42,402 nucleotides of DNA from Christiangramia lutea (lineage in GTDB: Bacteria; Bacteroidota; Bacteroidia; Flavobacteriales; Flavobacteriaceae), in the NCBI RefSeq assembly GCF_022489035.1, contig NZ_JAKVTV010000007.1:1-42402 (forward strand), in the 5' to 3' direction. Shown here piece after piece: positions 17,576 through 26,826 of the stretch. Every line of letters begins with the position of its first letter. Position 1 is the first letter of the stretch. The notes below the pieces were generated by a model, which saw only the letters and a list, made by a program, of their open reading frames with translations, searched no databases and had not been told where the DNA came from. The position numbers and the translations under genes were made by a program.

Positions 17576-17601
17576 AATATTCCCATAAACATACAGCTGC
17601 C

Positions 17602-17726
17602 AACAACGGTTAATCGCCAATAGCCGGCAGCTTTAGAAAGAAAATAATTAACTTGACCAACAAACCAATACTAAGCCGACAAATCCGCATCCCTTACTCC
17701 GCCAACTGGCGATAACCGAGACCGTT
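17602..17726 (+). repeat. attC-like site 20 (type A)
   Basis: 125 bp. The extrahelical base is A instead of C (CGGTTAATCGCC). It closes cassette 19 (TTGGCAGC and GCTGCCAA). Confidence 0.92.
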
Positions 17727-17781
17727 GCAAACAAGAAAAACATTTGTGATTTTCGAAAAAAGAAAAAAAGGACGTGAAAGT

Positions 17782-17809
17782 TTTTTCTAAAATTGACAAA
17801 ATAAATTTG
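17782..17809 (+). promoter_or_regulatory. possible Bacteroidota-type promoter
   Basis: TAAATTTG at 17802-17809 fits the TAnnTTTG -7 element of Bacteroidota. A T-rich stretch at 17782 could serve as the -33 element, although it lacks the final G of TTTG and the spacing is somewhat short. It lies 43 bases upstream of the lipoprotein gene at 17852 and inside cassette 20. Confidence 0.3.
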
Positions 17810-17851
17810 CCTCAAATTCAAAGAATACAACAAAGGAATAAATTCTAAACA

Positions 17852-18427
17852 ATGAAAATGTTTAAATCGAAGCTGTTACTACTTACTACATTATTTGTTT
17901 CCTCAACATTTTTATCCTGCACGGATGATGAAGAACATATAGTATCACCGCTGGTTGGCGAATACGAATTGATAGAATATAAATCGCAAGCCGAAATTGA
18001 TTTAAATGGCGATGGGATAAAAGGAAAAGATCTATTATTGGAACTTGAAGAACTATATTTTAATGATAATTACGATAAAAATAATATTCTAGGACACGAA
18101 TTGAATATTTCAGATTATTATAATATACGCATGTACGCAATGCTACCAGGAATGCAATCACTTGATGACGTACCTTACTCAGGCACCTACGGATCTCGTT
18201 GGTTGAGATATGAGCTGAAGATAAACGACGATTTAGTTACAATATCTGACTTTGAACGAATACCAGATGAAATTATATACTATTCTTCTGAACTTGAAAA
18301 AATAACCTTAATAGAGCCAAATATTGTTCAATTAGAAGTTTCTCAATCTTTCATTGATTATTCAGACAATGAGAGCAAAAGAATAAAAACAATTGCGACA
18401 TTTAAAAAGATTCAAATTGACCACTAA
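17852..18427 (+). CDS. lipoprotein of unknown function
   Basis: Cassette 20, 191 aa, ATG 17852. Signal peptide with lipobox FLSC at about residue 23, followed by TDDEEH. The mature part has LVGEYELIEYKSQ near its start, like lipocalin-type lipoproteins of Bacteroidota. Probably surface-exposed. An ORF-free AT-rich stretch of about 105 bases follows. Confidence 0.78.
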   Translation: MKMFKSKLLLLTTLFVSSTFLSCTDDEEHIVSPLVGEYELIEYKSQAEIDLNGDGIKGKDLLLELEELYFNDNYDKNNILGHELNISDYYNIRMYAMLPGMQSLDDVPYSGTYGSRWLRYELKINDDLVTISDFERIPDEIIYYSSELEKITLIEPNIVQLEVSQSFIDYSDNESKRIKTIATFKKIQIDH

Positions 18428-18534
18428 ATGTCTAAAACGAACTTGCGATAAGAACTTATAAAAAAATTGAGCATTGTTCGATTGCCCAAATTTTAGATTT
18501 TCAAAACATAATTTCGTATGTTTTTCCAGTTAGC

Positions 18535-18659
18535 AACAACGGTTCATCGCCAATAAGCGGCAGCCTTAGAAAGAAAATAATTAACTTGACCAACGAACCA
18601 ATATTAAGCCGACAAATCCGCGTCCCTTACTCCGCCAACTGGCGATAACCGAGACCGTT
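18535..18659 (+). repeat. attC-like site 21 (type A)
   Basis: 125 bp. It closes cassette 20 (TTGCAAAC and GTTAGCAA, one mismatch). Confidence 0.92.
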
Positions 18660-18718
18660 GTAAACAATGGCTCCTAAAAAATACAGCTTCAAAAAGTATT
18701 AATCTAATCAACCAAGAA

Positions 18719-19231
18719 ATGGATATACAAGAAATAAAAAACTTTCGCAAAAGACATAATCTAACGCAATCAGATTTAGCTGAAATAGTAGGTGTTAAGG
18801 TTAGTGCTGTATCGAAATGGGAAATTGGACAAAGAAATATTTCAAATAGTGCTATTAAATTGATTAGAATCTATGATGAAAATAATTTTAGTAATGAAGG
18901 TTTGAAAAATGAAAATCAAATTGATTTAAAAGAGTTTAGAAATAAATATAATTTGACTCAAGGAGATTTAGCTAAAATTACTTACTGTAAAATAGGTACT
19001 GTTCAAAGTTGGGAGCAAGGAAGAAGGAATATCCCAAAAAATGCCATCAAGCTACTTACCATTTTTGAAAAAAATAAAGTCAATGGTAATGGGGAAAATG
19101 AAAGTAATGAATTTTCCAGGGTCGATCTCAAGCTTGATGAAATTTTGAATTATCAAAGATCATTATTGATTGAGATCAAAAACCTAAAATTTCAAATTGA
19201 TGAATTAAAAAAACATACTAATTTGAGTTAA
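18719..19231 (+). CDS. transcriptional regulator with two tandem XRE-type HTH domains
   Basis: Cassette 21, 170 aa, ATG 18719. Two HTH_3 domains lie in tandem: residues about 4-57 (RKRHNLTQSDLAEIVGVK, SAVSKWEIGQRNI) and about 68-121 (RNKYNLTQGDLAKITYCK, GTVQSWEQGRRNI). Both keep the LTQ.DLA and the W.E.G.R.I recognition pattern. A helical tail follows and could dimerise. Tandem HTHs in one chain could bind as a pseudo-dimer. Target unknown; there is no partner gene in the cassette. Confidence 0.88.
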   Translation: MDIQEIKNFRKRHNLTQSDLAEIVGVKVSAVSKWEIGQRNISNSAIKLIRIYDENNFSNEGLKNENQIDLKEFRNKYNLTQGDLAKITYCKIGTVQSWEQGRRNIPKNAIKLLTIFEKNKVNGNGENESNEFSRVDLKLDEILNYQRSLLIEIKNLKFQIDELKKHTNLS

Positions 19232-19249
19232 AATGTCGCCACAGTTTAC

Positions 19250-19374
19250 AACAACGGTTCATCGCCAATAGCCGGCACCGTTACTAAGAAAATAATTAAC
19301 TTGACCAACAAACCAATACTAAACCGACAAAGCCGCGTTCCTCACTCCGCCAACTGGCGATAACCGAGACCGTT
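19250..19374 (+). repeat. attC-like site 22 (type A)
   Basis: 125 bp. It closes cassette 21 (TTGTAAAC and GTTTACAA). Outer pairing ATGG with CCAC-type ends resembles cassette 10. Confidence 0.93.
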
Positions 19375-19409
19375 GCCTACAATAACTCTAAGAAAAAAAG
19401 TAAAGAAAG

Positions 19410-20003
19410 ATGAAAACCTTTTATTCCAAAATTCTAATTTTAGTTCTATCATTAATAATTTTTAGTTGTAGTACAAATGATGATGATGGTACTAATTCTG
19501 ACTTACCAGAAATTACATCTGAAGGAGCTTATACTTTTGGATGTAAAATTAATGGACAAGTATTTCTGCCAAAAAACGATCAAGGATGTTTAAACTGTGG
19601 ATCTCCTAATCCATTGAGGTTAGGTTATTCTCAAGATAGAGAGAATGATGAATATCATTTAAGTGTTATTGCTAGGAATGATATAAACGGTGATGCCAGC
19701 ATTAATTTAGACCTTTATCTCGACGAACCATTAGAAGAGCGTGTTTACGATTTATCAGAAAGCTATATTCCTTCCATTGATAGAACATGGCCAAATGCAT
19801 CAAGTAGCATTTATAGAGAAATAAGTGGTGAAACCATTAATTCTTATTTTAAAACAACCTCAGAAGTAACCGGAACTTTAGAAATTATAGAAATAAATGA
19901 AAGTGAAAGATTTATAGCTGGAATTTTTCAATTTCAGGCTATAAATGAAGAAGGAAAAGTTCTGAATTTTACTGATGGTCGTTTCGATATTCGTATTTAC
20001 TAA
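19410..20003 (+). CDS. lipoprotein, possibly DUF6252-like
   Basis: Cassette 22, 197 aa, ATG 19410. Signal peptide with lipobox FSCS at about residue 20, followed by TNDDDG, the acidic surface-export pattern. TFGCKINGQVFLPKN early in the mature part and IFQFQAINEEGKVLNFTDGRFD at the end recall small Bacteroidota lipoproteins of the DUF6252 type. That family name is tentative. Likely surface-exposed beta protein. Confidence 0.8.
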   Translation: MKTFYSKILILVLSLIIFSCSTNDDDGTNSDLPEITSEGAYTFGCKINGQVFLPKNDQGCLNCGSPNPLRLGYSQDRENDEYHLSVIARNDINGDASINLDLYLDEPLEERVYDLSESYIPSIDRTWPNASSSIYREISGETINSYFKTTSEVTGTLEIIEINESERFIAGIFQFQAINEEGKVLNFTDGRFDIRIY

Positions 20004-20030
20004 AAAATTCTGGAAAGAGTTAAAGTAGGC

Positions 20031-20155
20031 AACAACGGTTCATCGCCAATAAGCGGCACCGTTAGAAAGAAATAAATTAACTTGACCAACGAACCAATAC
20101 TAAGCCGACAAATCCGTGTCCCTTACTCCGCCAACTGGCGATAACCGAGACCGTT
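20031..20155 (+). repeat. attC-like site 23 (type A)
   Basis: 125 bp. It closes cassette 22 (TTGCCTAC and GTAGGCAA; pairing resumes as TAACTC with GAGTTA after two A-A positions). Confidence 0.93.
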
Positions 20156-20200
20156 GTGCGTAATAATTTTTAGAAGATTTTCGACTTGTAAGATTAAAAA

Positions 20201-20698
20201 ATGAAAAAAGCCAATAAAATTATTTTAAACAAAAGAACAAATTGGTTTGTAGCTGTTTTCGGTGTCATTTGGTTATTCTTCGTTTTTACAATGGCAACTA
20301 TTTTAACTTGGGGAATTATTGATTCAGGTAAAATATATGGTTACGAATTTCTATTATTTTATTTAGGAATATTATTATTTGGATTTTTAGGTTTAAGTCT
20401 CGTTTTATGGCATCTAACTGGAAAAGAAGAAATAACTTTTGATCCTGACAAGTTGATAATAAAAAAACGTGGTCTTTTAATACAATTTCCGCTAAAATTA
20501 AAATATGAAGATGCCGATTATTTTACGCTAAGTGAGGATAAAACTCCATTTTGGGCGAAATGGTGGGGAATATCTGGAGGTGAAATTTCACTTATTTTTT
20601 TAAATCAAAAAATTCAATTCGGACAGGACTTAAAAAAGGAAGAAGCTCTTTTAATAATTGAAAAACTCAACGATAAATTATTTGAGAGAAAAAAATAA
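20201..20698 (+). CDS. two-TM membrane protein, PH-like layout
   Basis: Cassette 23, 165 aa, ATG 20201. Two long hydrophobic helices (about residues 15-41 and 49-70), then a beta-rich soluble part beginning KEEITFDPDKLIIKKRG, as in bacterial PH-like membrane proteins. Third protein of this layout in the array. Function unknown. Confidence 0.75.
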   Translation: MKKANKIILNKRTNWFVAVFGVIWLFFVFTMATILTWGIIDSGKIYGYEFLLFYLGILLFGFLGLSLVLWHLTGKEEITFDPDKLIIKKRGLLIQFPLKLKYEDADYFTLSEDKTPFWAKWWGISGGEISLIFLNQKIQFGQDLKKEEALLIIEKLNDKLFERKK

Positions 20699-20706
20699 CT
20701 ACGCAC

Positions 20707-20831
20707 AACAACGGTTAATCGCCAATATGCGGCAGCGTTAGTAAGAAAATAATTAACTTGACCAACAAACCAATACTAAGCCGACAAATCCGCGTCCCTT
20801 ACTCCGCCAACTGGCGATAACCGAGACCGTT
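20707..20831 (+). repeat. attC-like site 24 (type A)
   Basis: 125 bp, with extrahelical A instead of C. It closes cassette 23 (TTGTGCGTA and TACGCACAA). Confidence 0.92.
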
Positions 20832-20861
20832 AGGCACAATTAATTCAAAATCCAACTTTAA

Positions 20862-21596
20862 ATGAAAATAACCAAATTAGTTATACTTTTCAATTTTAAG
20901 AAAATTCTAATTGGTTTATTTATTTCATTAATAAGTTACCTTTTCTCCAATTTTATCGATAATGAGATTATTACTAAAGCACTTATAATCTTTAGCGGAT
21001 TAATTCTCCTAAATATTATTCTTTCAATTCTAGCTTCCTATCTACTGTATGATAAGTCTGATTTATATAAATTAGAAAACTTACCAGATTATTTAAATCT
21101 AAACCAAATCAAAAACGGAATTTTTATCCACGCAAGCTTTGATCCAATATCCAGGTATCTTCAAAAGAAATATCCGAAAATGAAATTAGTAGTTTGTGAT
21201 ATTTATGAAAATAGACATTTGGAAGAAAAAATGGTTTCAATTTCGAAAAAGGAATTTCCTCCTAATCCAAGAGAAATAAAGATAGATCCAACGGAATTAC
21301 CATTCAAGGATAATTCTCAAGAAATCATCTTTGCTGTAACTTCATTACACGAAATATTACAACATAGTAAAAGAGTTGAGTTTTTTAAGGAAGCAAAAAG
21401 AGTTTTAAAAACGAATGGAATTATAATTATTTCAGAGCAAATGAGAAATGGAATTAATTTCACGTTTTTTAATATCGGAGCATTCCACTTTCTGACCAAG
21501 AAAAAATGGAAAAATGCAATTAAAGAAAGTGGTCTTGAAATTTATCATACAAAGAGAATAAATATGTTTGCGGAAATGATAATTATCAAAACTTAA
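20862..21596 (+). CDS. membrane-anchored SAM-dependent methyltransferase-like protein
   Basis: Cassette 24, 244 aa, ATG 20862. Two N-terminal membrane helices (about residues 15-32 and 38-62), then a class I methyltransferase-like domain: KMKLVVCDIYEN (strand 2 with Asp), a DPTELPFKDNSQEIIFAVTSLHE segment like motif II of UbiE-type enzymes, and RVLKTNGIIIISE (motif III). The first glycine-rich SAM loop is replaced by IFIHASFDP, so SAM binding may be altered. Substrate unknown. Confidence 0.72.
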   Translation: MKITKLVILFNFKKILIGLFISLISYLFSNFIDNEIITKALIIFSGLILLNIILSILASYLLYDKSDLYKLENLPDYLNLNQIKNGIFIHASFDPISRYLQKKYPKMKLVVCDIYENRHLEEKMVSISKKEFPPNPREIKIDPTELPFKDNSQEIIFAVTSLHEILQHSKRVEFFKEAKRVLKTNGIIIISEQMRNGINFTFFNIGAFHFLTKKKWKNAIKESGLEIYHTKRINMFAEMIIIKT

Positions 21597-21604
21597 CTGT
21601 GCCT

Positions 21605-21729
21605 AACAACGGTTCATCGCCAATAAGCGGCACCGTTAGAAAGAAAATAATTAACTTGACCAACAAATCAATACTAAGCCGACAAATCCGTGTCCATTAC
21701 TCCGCCAACTGGCGATAACCGAGACCGTT
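21605..21729 (+). repeat. attC-like site 25 (type A)
   Basis: 125 bp. It closes cassette 24 (TTAGGCACAATTAA and TTAACTGTGCCTAA pair at 13 of 14 positions). The core GTTAGGC after site 24 is one of the few that match canonical GTTRRRY. Confidence 0.93.
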
Positions 21730-21757
21730 GCCAGCAATATTCACAGAAATCCAACAA

Positions 21758-22471
21758 ATGAGAAAACTGACTTTAATCCTTCTAATAATATTTTCAATTA
21801 CTAGTTGCAAAAATGATGATAAACCAACTGTAGATTATAATCAAAAAAAGGATAAAAAAGCAATAGTTAGAGATACTTCAAAAATTGTGATTAACGATTT
21901 ACCAGTGGAAATTGATAGCACAGAATACGTAATTTATGTAACAGGAGAACCACAAGAAACATATTATGGATCATCGTACAGTGGATTAGGTTCTAGATCA
22001 AGTAATTCAAATAGTTTTTCTGTTATCTCATCTTACAATGCAGATATACCCGGTTCAATATTTAATTTAAAGTTTCAAAAACGAGAATCTGATTCAATCA
22101 CAAGTTTGACTGATCAAATTATATTAATTACTTCAGTGAAATTTTTAAGAGAAATTTTTAACCAAAATAAAAAGCAATATCTGATCTACACTGTTTATGA
22201 TGATGACACAAATGGAGATCAAAAAATAAATTCCCAGGACTTAAGTACTTTGTATTTAAGTAAAATAAATGGGAAAGCTTTTGAAAAGATTACACCTGAA
22301 AATCAAGAAATTATTGATTACAATATTATAAAACTTCAAAATCGTTTATACTTCAGAACAATTGAGGATATAGATAAAGATGGTAAGTTCGACAATGAAG
22401 ATAAAATACATCATTTCTATATAGATTTCGATAATGAAGAATTAAAGCCTAAAGAATATGATATCAGCTAA
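21758..22471 (+). CDS. lipoprotein with EF-hand-like Asp-rich loops
   Basis: Cassette 25, 237 aa. ATG 21758 gives a standard lipoprotein signal (lipobox ITSC at about residue 16); an upstream TTG at 21728 in the core is unlikely. The C-terminal half holds two loops, DDDTNGDQKINSQDL and DIDKDGKFDNEDKI, that match the Asp pattern of calcium-binding EF-hand or dockerin loops. Probably a calcium-binding surface protein. Confidence 0.8.
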   Translation: MRKLTLILLIIFSITSCKNDDKPTVDYNQKKDKKAIVRDTSKIVINDLPVEIDSTEYVIYVTGEPQETYYGSSYSGLGSRSSNSNSFSVISSYNADIPGSIFNLKFQKRESDSITSLTDQIILITSVKFLREIFNQNKKQYLIYTVYDDDTNGDQKINSQDLSTLYLSKINGKAFEKITPENQEIIDYNIIKLQNRLYFRTIEDIDKDGKFDNEDKIHHFYIDFDNEELKPKEYDIS

Positions 22472-22483
22472 AATACTGCAGGC

Positions 22484-22608
22484 AACAACGGTTCATCGCC
22501 AATAAGCGGCACCGTTAGAAAGAAAATAATTAACTTGACCAAGAAACCAATACTAAGCCGACAAATCCGCGTCCCCTACTCCGCCAACTGGCGATAACCG
22601 AAACCGTT
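22484..22608 (+). repeat. attC-like site 26 (type A)
   Basis: 125 bp. It closes cassette 25 (TTGCCAGCA and TGCAGGCAA, one mismatch). Confidence 0.92.
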
Positions 22609-22632
22609 AGCGGCAATGCTTCAATAAAATTT

Positions 22633-24129
22633 ATGGCAAAAAAGAAAAAAGGACGAATAAGACAAACAAGAACTGAATTTCAAAAAGCATTTGATCCATA
22701 TCCTGGAATGATTCAACCGTTTTCTTGGAAAGCAAGAGCCCCAGAATTTCTTCATATTTCTATTGCTCTATGTTTCAATAAGTATGAAAAAGTAGAAGAA
22801 GATTTTAATAGAATTTCAGATTTTATCAACGATAATTTTGAAATGAAAAGGCCTTTTCATTTTAATTTATCACATACGATTTCAATAATTAAGAAGGACT
22901 ATGAAATTCTAGATTTAATATTTGACACTTGCTTCAAAAATTCTTTTGAACAGATTCTTCCGTTTTACTCGGAACTTTTAGAAATACCTATCAAATTTAA
23001 ATTTGAACCAAATATTAAATTATTATTTGCGGGATATAATGGCATTTTAGATGGTCGTTCAGACATTGCAATACTATCTAAATATCTTTCCATAAAGTAC
23101 ACACAAAAAGGCAGTAGAGATCCGTTCGGATTACTTTCATGGGATGACAAGGAAACTATTTTAAGACCTGAAAATATTTCGAGAATAATGGCCATGTTCC
23201 CACCATCCATTGGACAATCTGAAAATTTCAATTTAGAATTTTCTGAATCTATATGGCTCTATAATTTTATCAGAGTTCCTCATATAGAATCTCGTGACGA
23301 TACGGAACTAGAAGAGTCACATTTTAAAGAAATGAAATTAAAAGAATTAAGCGACGAATTGGAAACGCTGTTCATTTCATTTAAAAAATTAAAATTAGTT
23401 GGATACTACCACCCAAATGTGGCAGAGGTCAACATGGGATTTGCGGCAAGAATTACTAATCTAACTTTAGATACTGTTGATCTTGTAAAAAACCATAAAG
23501 GAGAAATAGCTGAATTGGTATTTAGAACTACGTTAGAAACATTTATTGTTGGAAGTTGGTTACTTAATAGACAAGATCCCGATTTACACTTAAGATTTAG
23601 AAATTATTCGGTAGGAAGAAACAAGTTTTTCGGGCAGAAAATCATTGAGTATGCAGATGATGAAGACATGAAAAAAGAAGCCCAAAAAATGATTGATGAT
23701 GAGATTAAAGAATCTGGAACAAATTCAAATGATGTTGCATCTGAACGTGGCGATATTTTCGATTTAAGGATAGATCAAATGGCAGAAGAAGTCTGGGGCA
23801 AGGACAATCATTATTATTTCCTATACAAAAGAAGCTCAGGAGTAATCCATGGTCATTGGAGAGTTATGGCAAAATATCATCTTTCGAAAAGTCATAATCC
23901 AATGCATGATGGTTTGTACGGTTATAATCAAAATAAAAATCGTTTTGCAGGATTAATTCCAGCTTTTTGCTGTTTGCCACTTGCAGCAAATTTTTTAATA
24001 AGAGTTTTAGATGAATTGGATGAAAATCAAGATATAAATAGTCTTAAAAATGATTTGAAGAAGTTAGAAAGCAAGATTTGGGAAACCTACATGATATATT
24101 ATAAAAAATACGTCCTAAATAAACATTAA
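22633..24129 (+). CDS. large helical protein, DUF5677-like C-terminal half
   Basis: Cassette 26, 498 aa, ATG 22633, the longest cassette gene. Basic N-terminus (MAKKKKGRIRQTRTEFQ), soluble. The C-terminal half has a run typical of DUF5677-type helical proteins: FRTTLETFIVGSWLL, then LHLRFRNYS and SSGVIHGHWR. That similarity is from memory and should be treated as tentative. DUF5677 proteins are uncharacterised and often occur in accessory regions. A single-gene cassette. Confidence 0.72.
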   Translation: MAKKKKGRIRQTRTEFQKAFDPYPGMIQPFSWKARAPEFLHISIALCFNKYEKVEEDFNRISDFINDNFEMKRPFHFNLSHTISIIKKDYEILDLIFDTCFKNSFEQILPFYSELLEIPIKFKFEPNIKLLFAGYNGILDGRSDIAILSKYLSIKYTQKGSRDPFGLLSWDDKETILRPENISRIMAMFPPSIGQSENFNLEFSESIWLYNFIRVPHIESRDDTELEESHFKEMKLKELSDELETLFISFKKLKLVGYYHPNVAEVNMGFAARITNLTLDTVDLVKNHKGEIAELVFRTTLETFIVGSWLLNRQDPDLHLRFRNYSVGRNKFFGQKIIEYADDEDMKKEAQKMIDDEIKESGTNSNDVASERGDIFDLRIDQMAEEVWGKDNHYYFLYKRSSGVIHGHWRVMAKYHLSKSHNPMHDGLYGYNQNKNRFAGLIPAFCCLPLAANFLIRVLDELDENQDINSLKNDLKKLESKIWETYMIYYKKYVLNKH

Positions 24130-24153
24130 ATAACATCAAAACGCACAGCCGCT

Positions 24154-24278
24154 AACAACGGTTCATCGCCAATAAGCGGTACCGTTAGATAGAAAATAAT
24201 TAACTTGACCAACAAACCAATACTAAACCGACAATTCCGCGTCCCTTACTCCGCCAACTGGCGATAACCGAGACCGTT
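24154..24278 (+). repeat. attC-like site 27 (type A)
   Basis: 125 bp. It closes cassette 26 (TTAGCGGC and GCCGCTAA). Confidence 0.93.
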
Positions 24279-24289
24279 ACCTGTAATTT

Positions 24290-25129
24290 ATGAGAAAAAT
24301 TCTGCTCCTTATTCTGACCACTATAACGTTTAGTTGTATTTCAAATGATGAAGAAAAATCAAAAGAGATCAATGTATTATTTGTTGGTAACAGTTTGACA
24401 TATTATAATGATATGCCTCAAAAACTACAAGAAATGTTAGATGAAACAGATTCTAACATAAAAATTGAGCAAATCACATATCCAGGTTTTTCACTTAGTA
24501 GACATTTAGATAATATTATTGTTTCATCCTCTGAAAATGGTGTAAATACAAGATTAAAAAATGATGGAGAAATCACAGAAACAGAGAAAAAGTTAAAAGA
24601 AAAAAATTGGGATATAGTTGTGTTACAAACAGGAGGAGTTGCTGTTTTAATACCTGAGTCAGTAAAATATCAAGTAAATCCAGCAATTACAAAAATTAAA
24701 AACTTAGTCAATAATCAAGACACTAGATTCATACTATTTAATACCTGGACAACCGATGTAAACTATCCTAAAAAATACTGCTATACAGGTTGGATGTTAA
24801 ACGAAACTTTAGATTCAGATAAAGATTATTGTTCTAAAGAGATTAAAAATTCAGAACATTATCTCAACCTATTAAATAGTAGTTATAAAAATATCGCAGA
24901 AATAAATTCTTTAGAAAGAACGAATCATGGTGAAGTATTTCAAAAAGCTTTTGAGAAATATCCAGAACTAAAAATCCTAGAAGATAATATGCATCCATCT
25001 AATAATGGTGCTTTCTTAAGTGCTTGCATATTTTATAATTTAATAAGCGATAAAGATGTTCAAGATTTAGAGTATTCGGCAGATTTAGGTCCTAAAACAG
25101 CGGCACTTTTGAAAAAGGCTGCTTCATAA
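24290..25129 (+). CDS. SGNH-hydrolase-like lipoprotein
   Basis: Cassette 27, 279 aa. ATG 24290 sits 12 bases after the core. Signal peptide with lipobox FSC at residue 16. INVLFVGNSLTYYNDMP (about residues 27-43) holds the GNS block I with catalytic Ser35, and EDNMHPSNNGAFLSA near the C-terminus holds the HPS block V His. The layout resembles DUF4886-type SGNH hydrolases, which are esterases or lipases. An envelope esterase is likely; substrate unknown. Confidence 0.85.
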   Translation: MRKILLLILTTITFSCISNDEEKSKEINVLFVGNSLTYYNDMPQKLQEMLDETDSNIKIEQITYPGFSLSRHLDNIIVSSSENGVNTRLKNDGEITETEKKLKEKNWDIVVLQTGGVAVLIPESVKYQVNPAITKIKNLVNNQDTRFILFNTWTTDVNYPKKYCYTGWMLNETLDSDKDYCSKEIKNSEHYLNLLNSSYKNIAEINSLERTNHGEVFQKAFEKYPELKILEDNMHPSNNGAFLSACIFYNLISDKDVQDLEYSADLGPKTAALLKKAAS

Positions 25130-25138
25130 ACTACAGGT

Positions 25139-25263
25139 AACAACGGTTCATCGCCAATAAGCGGCAGCGTTAGTAAGAAAATAATTAACTTGACCAAGAA
25201 ACCAATACTAAGCCGACAAAACCGTGTCCCTTACTCCGCCAACTGGCGATAACCGAGACCGTT
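25139..25263 (+). repeat. attC-like site 28 (type A)
   Basis: 125 bp. It closes cassette 27 (TTACCTGTAATTTATG and CATAAACTACAGGTAA pair at 15 of 16 positions; the first includes the start codon). Confidence 0.93.
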
Positions 25264-25286
25264 GGCAGTAATTTAATTTTGAAAGA

Positions 25287-25838
25287 TTGAGGAAACCATA
25301 CTTAATAATATTGATTGTAATTTCATCAATCTTATTCGGATTAATTGTAAATAGGTATTATCATGATCTGAGAGAATGGTGGATAATGAAAGATACTATC
25401 ATTTGGACAGAAAATACAGAGTTAAAATGGGATGATTTTATTTATAATGAGAATAAAGATCTAACTGATAATATTGATGCACATGTTGGAATTTCTGCAC
25501 GATATAGATTAACAGATAAGATAATTTATAAAAGTAAGACAGCCTTTGTAGCTTCGAAATCTTATGTGTCTGATACAACGAATAAAATCTCACTCAGAAT
25601 AGCAAATGCTCGATTTGATTTATGCGAAGTATATCGCAGAAAATTGGAGAAAAAAATTGATAGTCTAAGAGCTGGAAATGTGAATAATATAACATTAGAA
25701 TATTTGGCTAAACAAGACAGCATATTCTTTGAGAAATTTTCCAATGAATGGACCAGATTCCTGGAGATTCCAAAAACTGAATTGATGACAGAACTTAATA
25801 GATTAGAAAATAGAATTTCTCAAGAACTTCAGAAATAA
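25287..25838 (+). CDS. membrane-anchored protein, possibly DUF922-like
   Basis: Cassette 28, 183 aa, TTG start. One N-terminal helix (about residues 5-22), no lipobox. WTENTELKWDDF followed by an alternating beta pattern and a helical tail resembles DUF922 proteins of Bacteroidota, although the HExxH-like motif some of them carry is not visible. Family assignment is weak. Confidence 0.65.
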   Translation: MRKPYLIILIVISSILFGLIVNRYYHDLREWWIMKDTIIWTENTELKWDDFIYNENKDLTDNIDAHVGISARYRLTDKIIYKSKTAFVASKSYVSDTTNKISLRIANARFDLCEVYRRKLEKKIDSLRAGNVNNITLEYLAKQDSIFFEKFSNEWTRFLEIPKTELMTELNRLENRISQELQK

Positions 25839-25852
25839 ATTAAACTACAGCC

Positions 25853-25977
25853 AACAACGGCTCATCGCCAATAACGGGTTTAGTCGAAAAAGTGTAATTT
25901 TAGAAACCAGGAAACATAACAAATAAGCCGACAACTCCGCGTCCCAACTCCCGCAACTGGCGATAGCCGAGACCGTT
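25853..25977 (+). repeat. attC-like site 29 (type B, GGCT variant)
   Basis: 125 bp, CGGCT with AGCCG. It closes cassette 28 (TTGGCAGTA and TACAGCCAA, one mismatch). Confidence 0.92.
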
Positions 25978-26090
25978 GTGCAAAATAATAATGAAAGTTC
26001 CTGATTTCAATTAAAGAAAAAATGATTATCGAAATACAAGTCCACTGAAGATTGAACTTAAAAAAATCAAACAAATATCTAATTGCGGTT

Positions 26091-26663
26091 ATGATTTCAA
26101 AAGCTTATAATAGCTCAATACTTTATAAAATCATATTACCTGCAATAATTTGTTTTTTGATTAATTATTTAGGAGATGGATATGATAATTTTTTAATAGT
26201 AATTATTCCTTTTAGTTTATTAATTATTTTGTGCAGTTATCACAAAATGAAATATAATTTCATAATAACCTTCATTTCCTTAATAATACTTTCTTTTATT
26301 AGTCTTTATGGATCAATATTAATTTATCTCGGAGGTAGCCGTATTTTAGAAAATTTAATGAATTTAAAAGAAGGTTTTCCTGAATTAATATACGGCATCG
26401 CCTATATATTATCATTTTCTATTTTTCCTCTCATATTAATTTTTTATGTGCAAGAAAAACTATTTAAAATAACTAAATCTAATTTTACAAACTATATAAA
26501 AGGTTTGGCTTTTTCATTATTAAGCTTTCTTATGCTAATGGAAATAAATAATGGTAGTTTATTAATAGGAATATGGCAATTCATAACTGTTTTAGGGACA
26601 CAATCATTTCTATATCAAAAAGAATTAATCTGGCTTTTTAATAAATCAGAAACTATAAGATGA
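26091..26663 (+). CDS. multi-pass membrane protein of unknown function
   Basis: Cassette 29. ATG 26091 gives 190 aa; an in-frame TTG at 26052 would add 13 residues and cannot be excluded. Five or six hydrophobic helices, few charges, very Leu/Ile/Phe-rich. No motif or family recognised. A leader of over 100 bases could hold its own promoter. Confidence 0.72.
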   Translation: MISKAYNSSILYKIILPAIICFLINYLGDGYDNFLIVIIPFSLLIILCSYHKMKYNFIITFISLIILSFISLYGSILIYLGGSRILENLMNLKEGFPELIYGIAYILSFSIFPLILIFYVQEKLFKITKSNFTNYIKGLAFSLLSFLMLMEINNGSLLIGIWQFITVLGTQSFLYQKELIWLFNKSETIR

Positions 26664-26686
26664 TGGAATTACAAATTACTTTGCAC

Positions 26687-26811
26687 AACAACGGTTCATC
26701 GCCAATAAGCGGCAGCGTTAGTAAGAAAATAATTAACTTGATCAACAAACCAATACTAAGCCGACAAATCCGCGTCCCTCATTCCGCCAACTGGCGATAA
26801 CCGAGACCGTT
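26687..26811 (+). repeat. attC-like site 30 (type A)
   Basis: 125 bp. It closes cassette 29 (TTGTGCAAA and TTTGCACAA). Confidence 0.93.
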
Positions 26812-26826
26812 GCCAGCAATTTTAAT

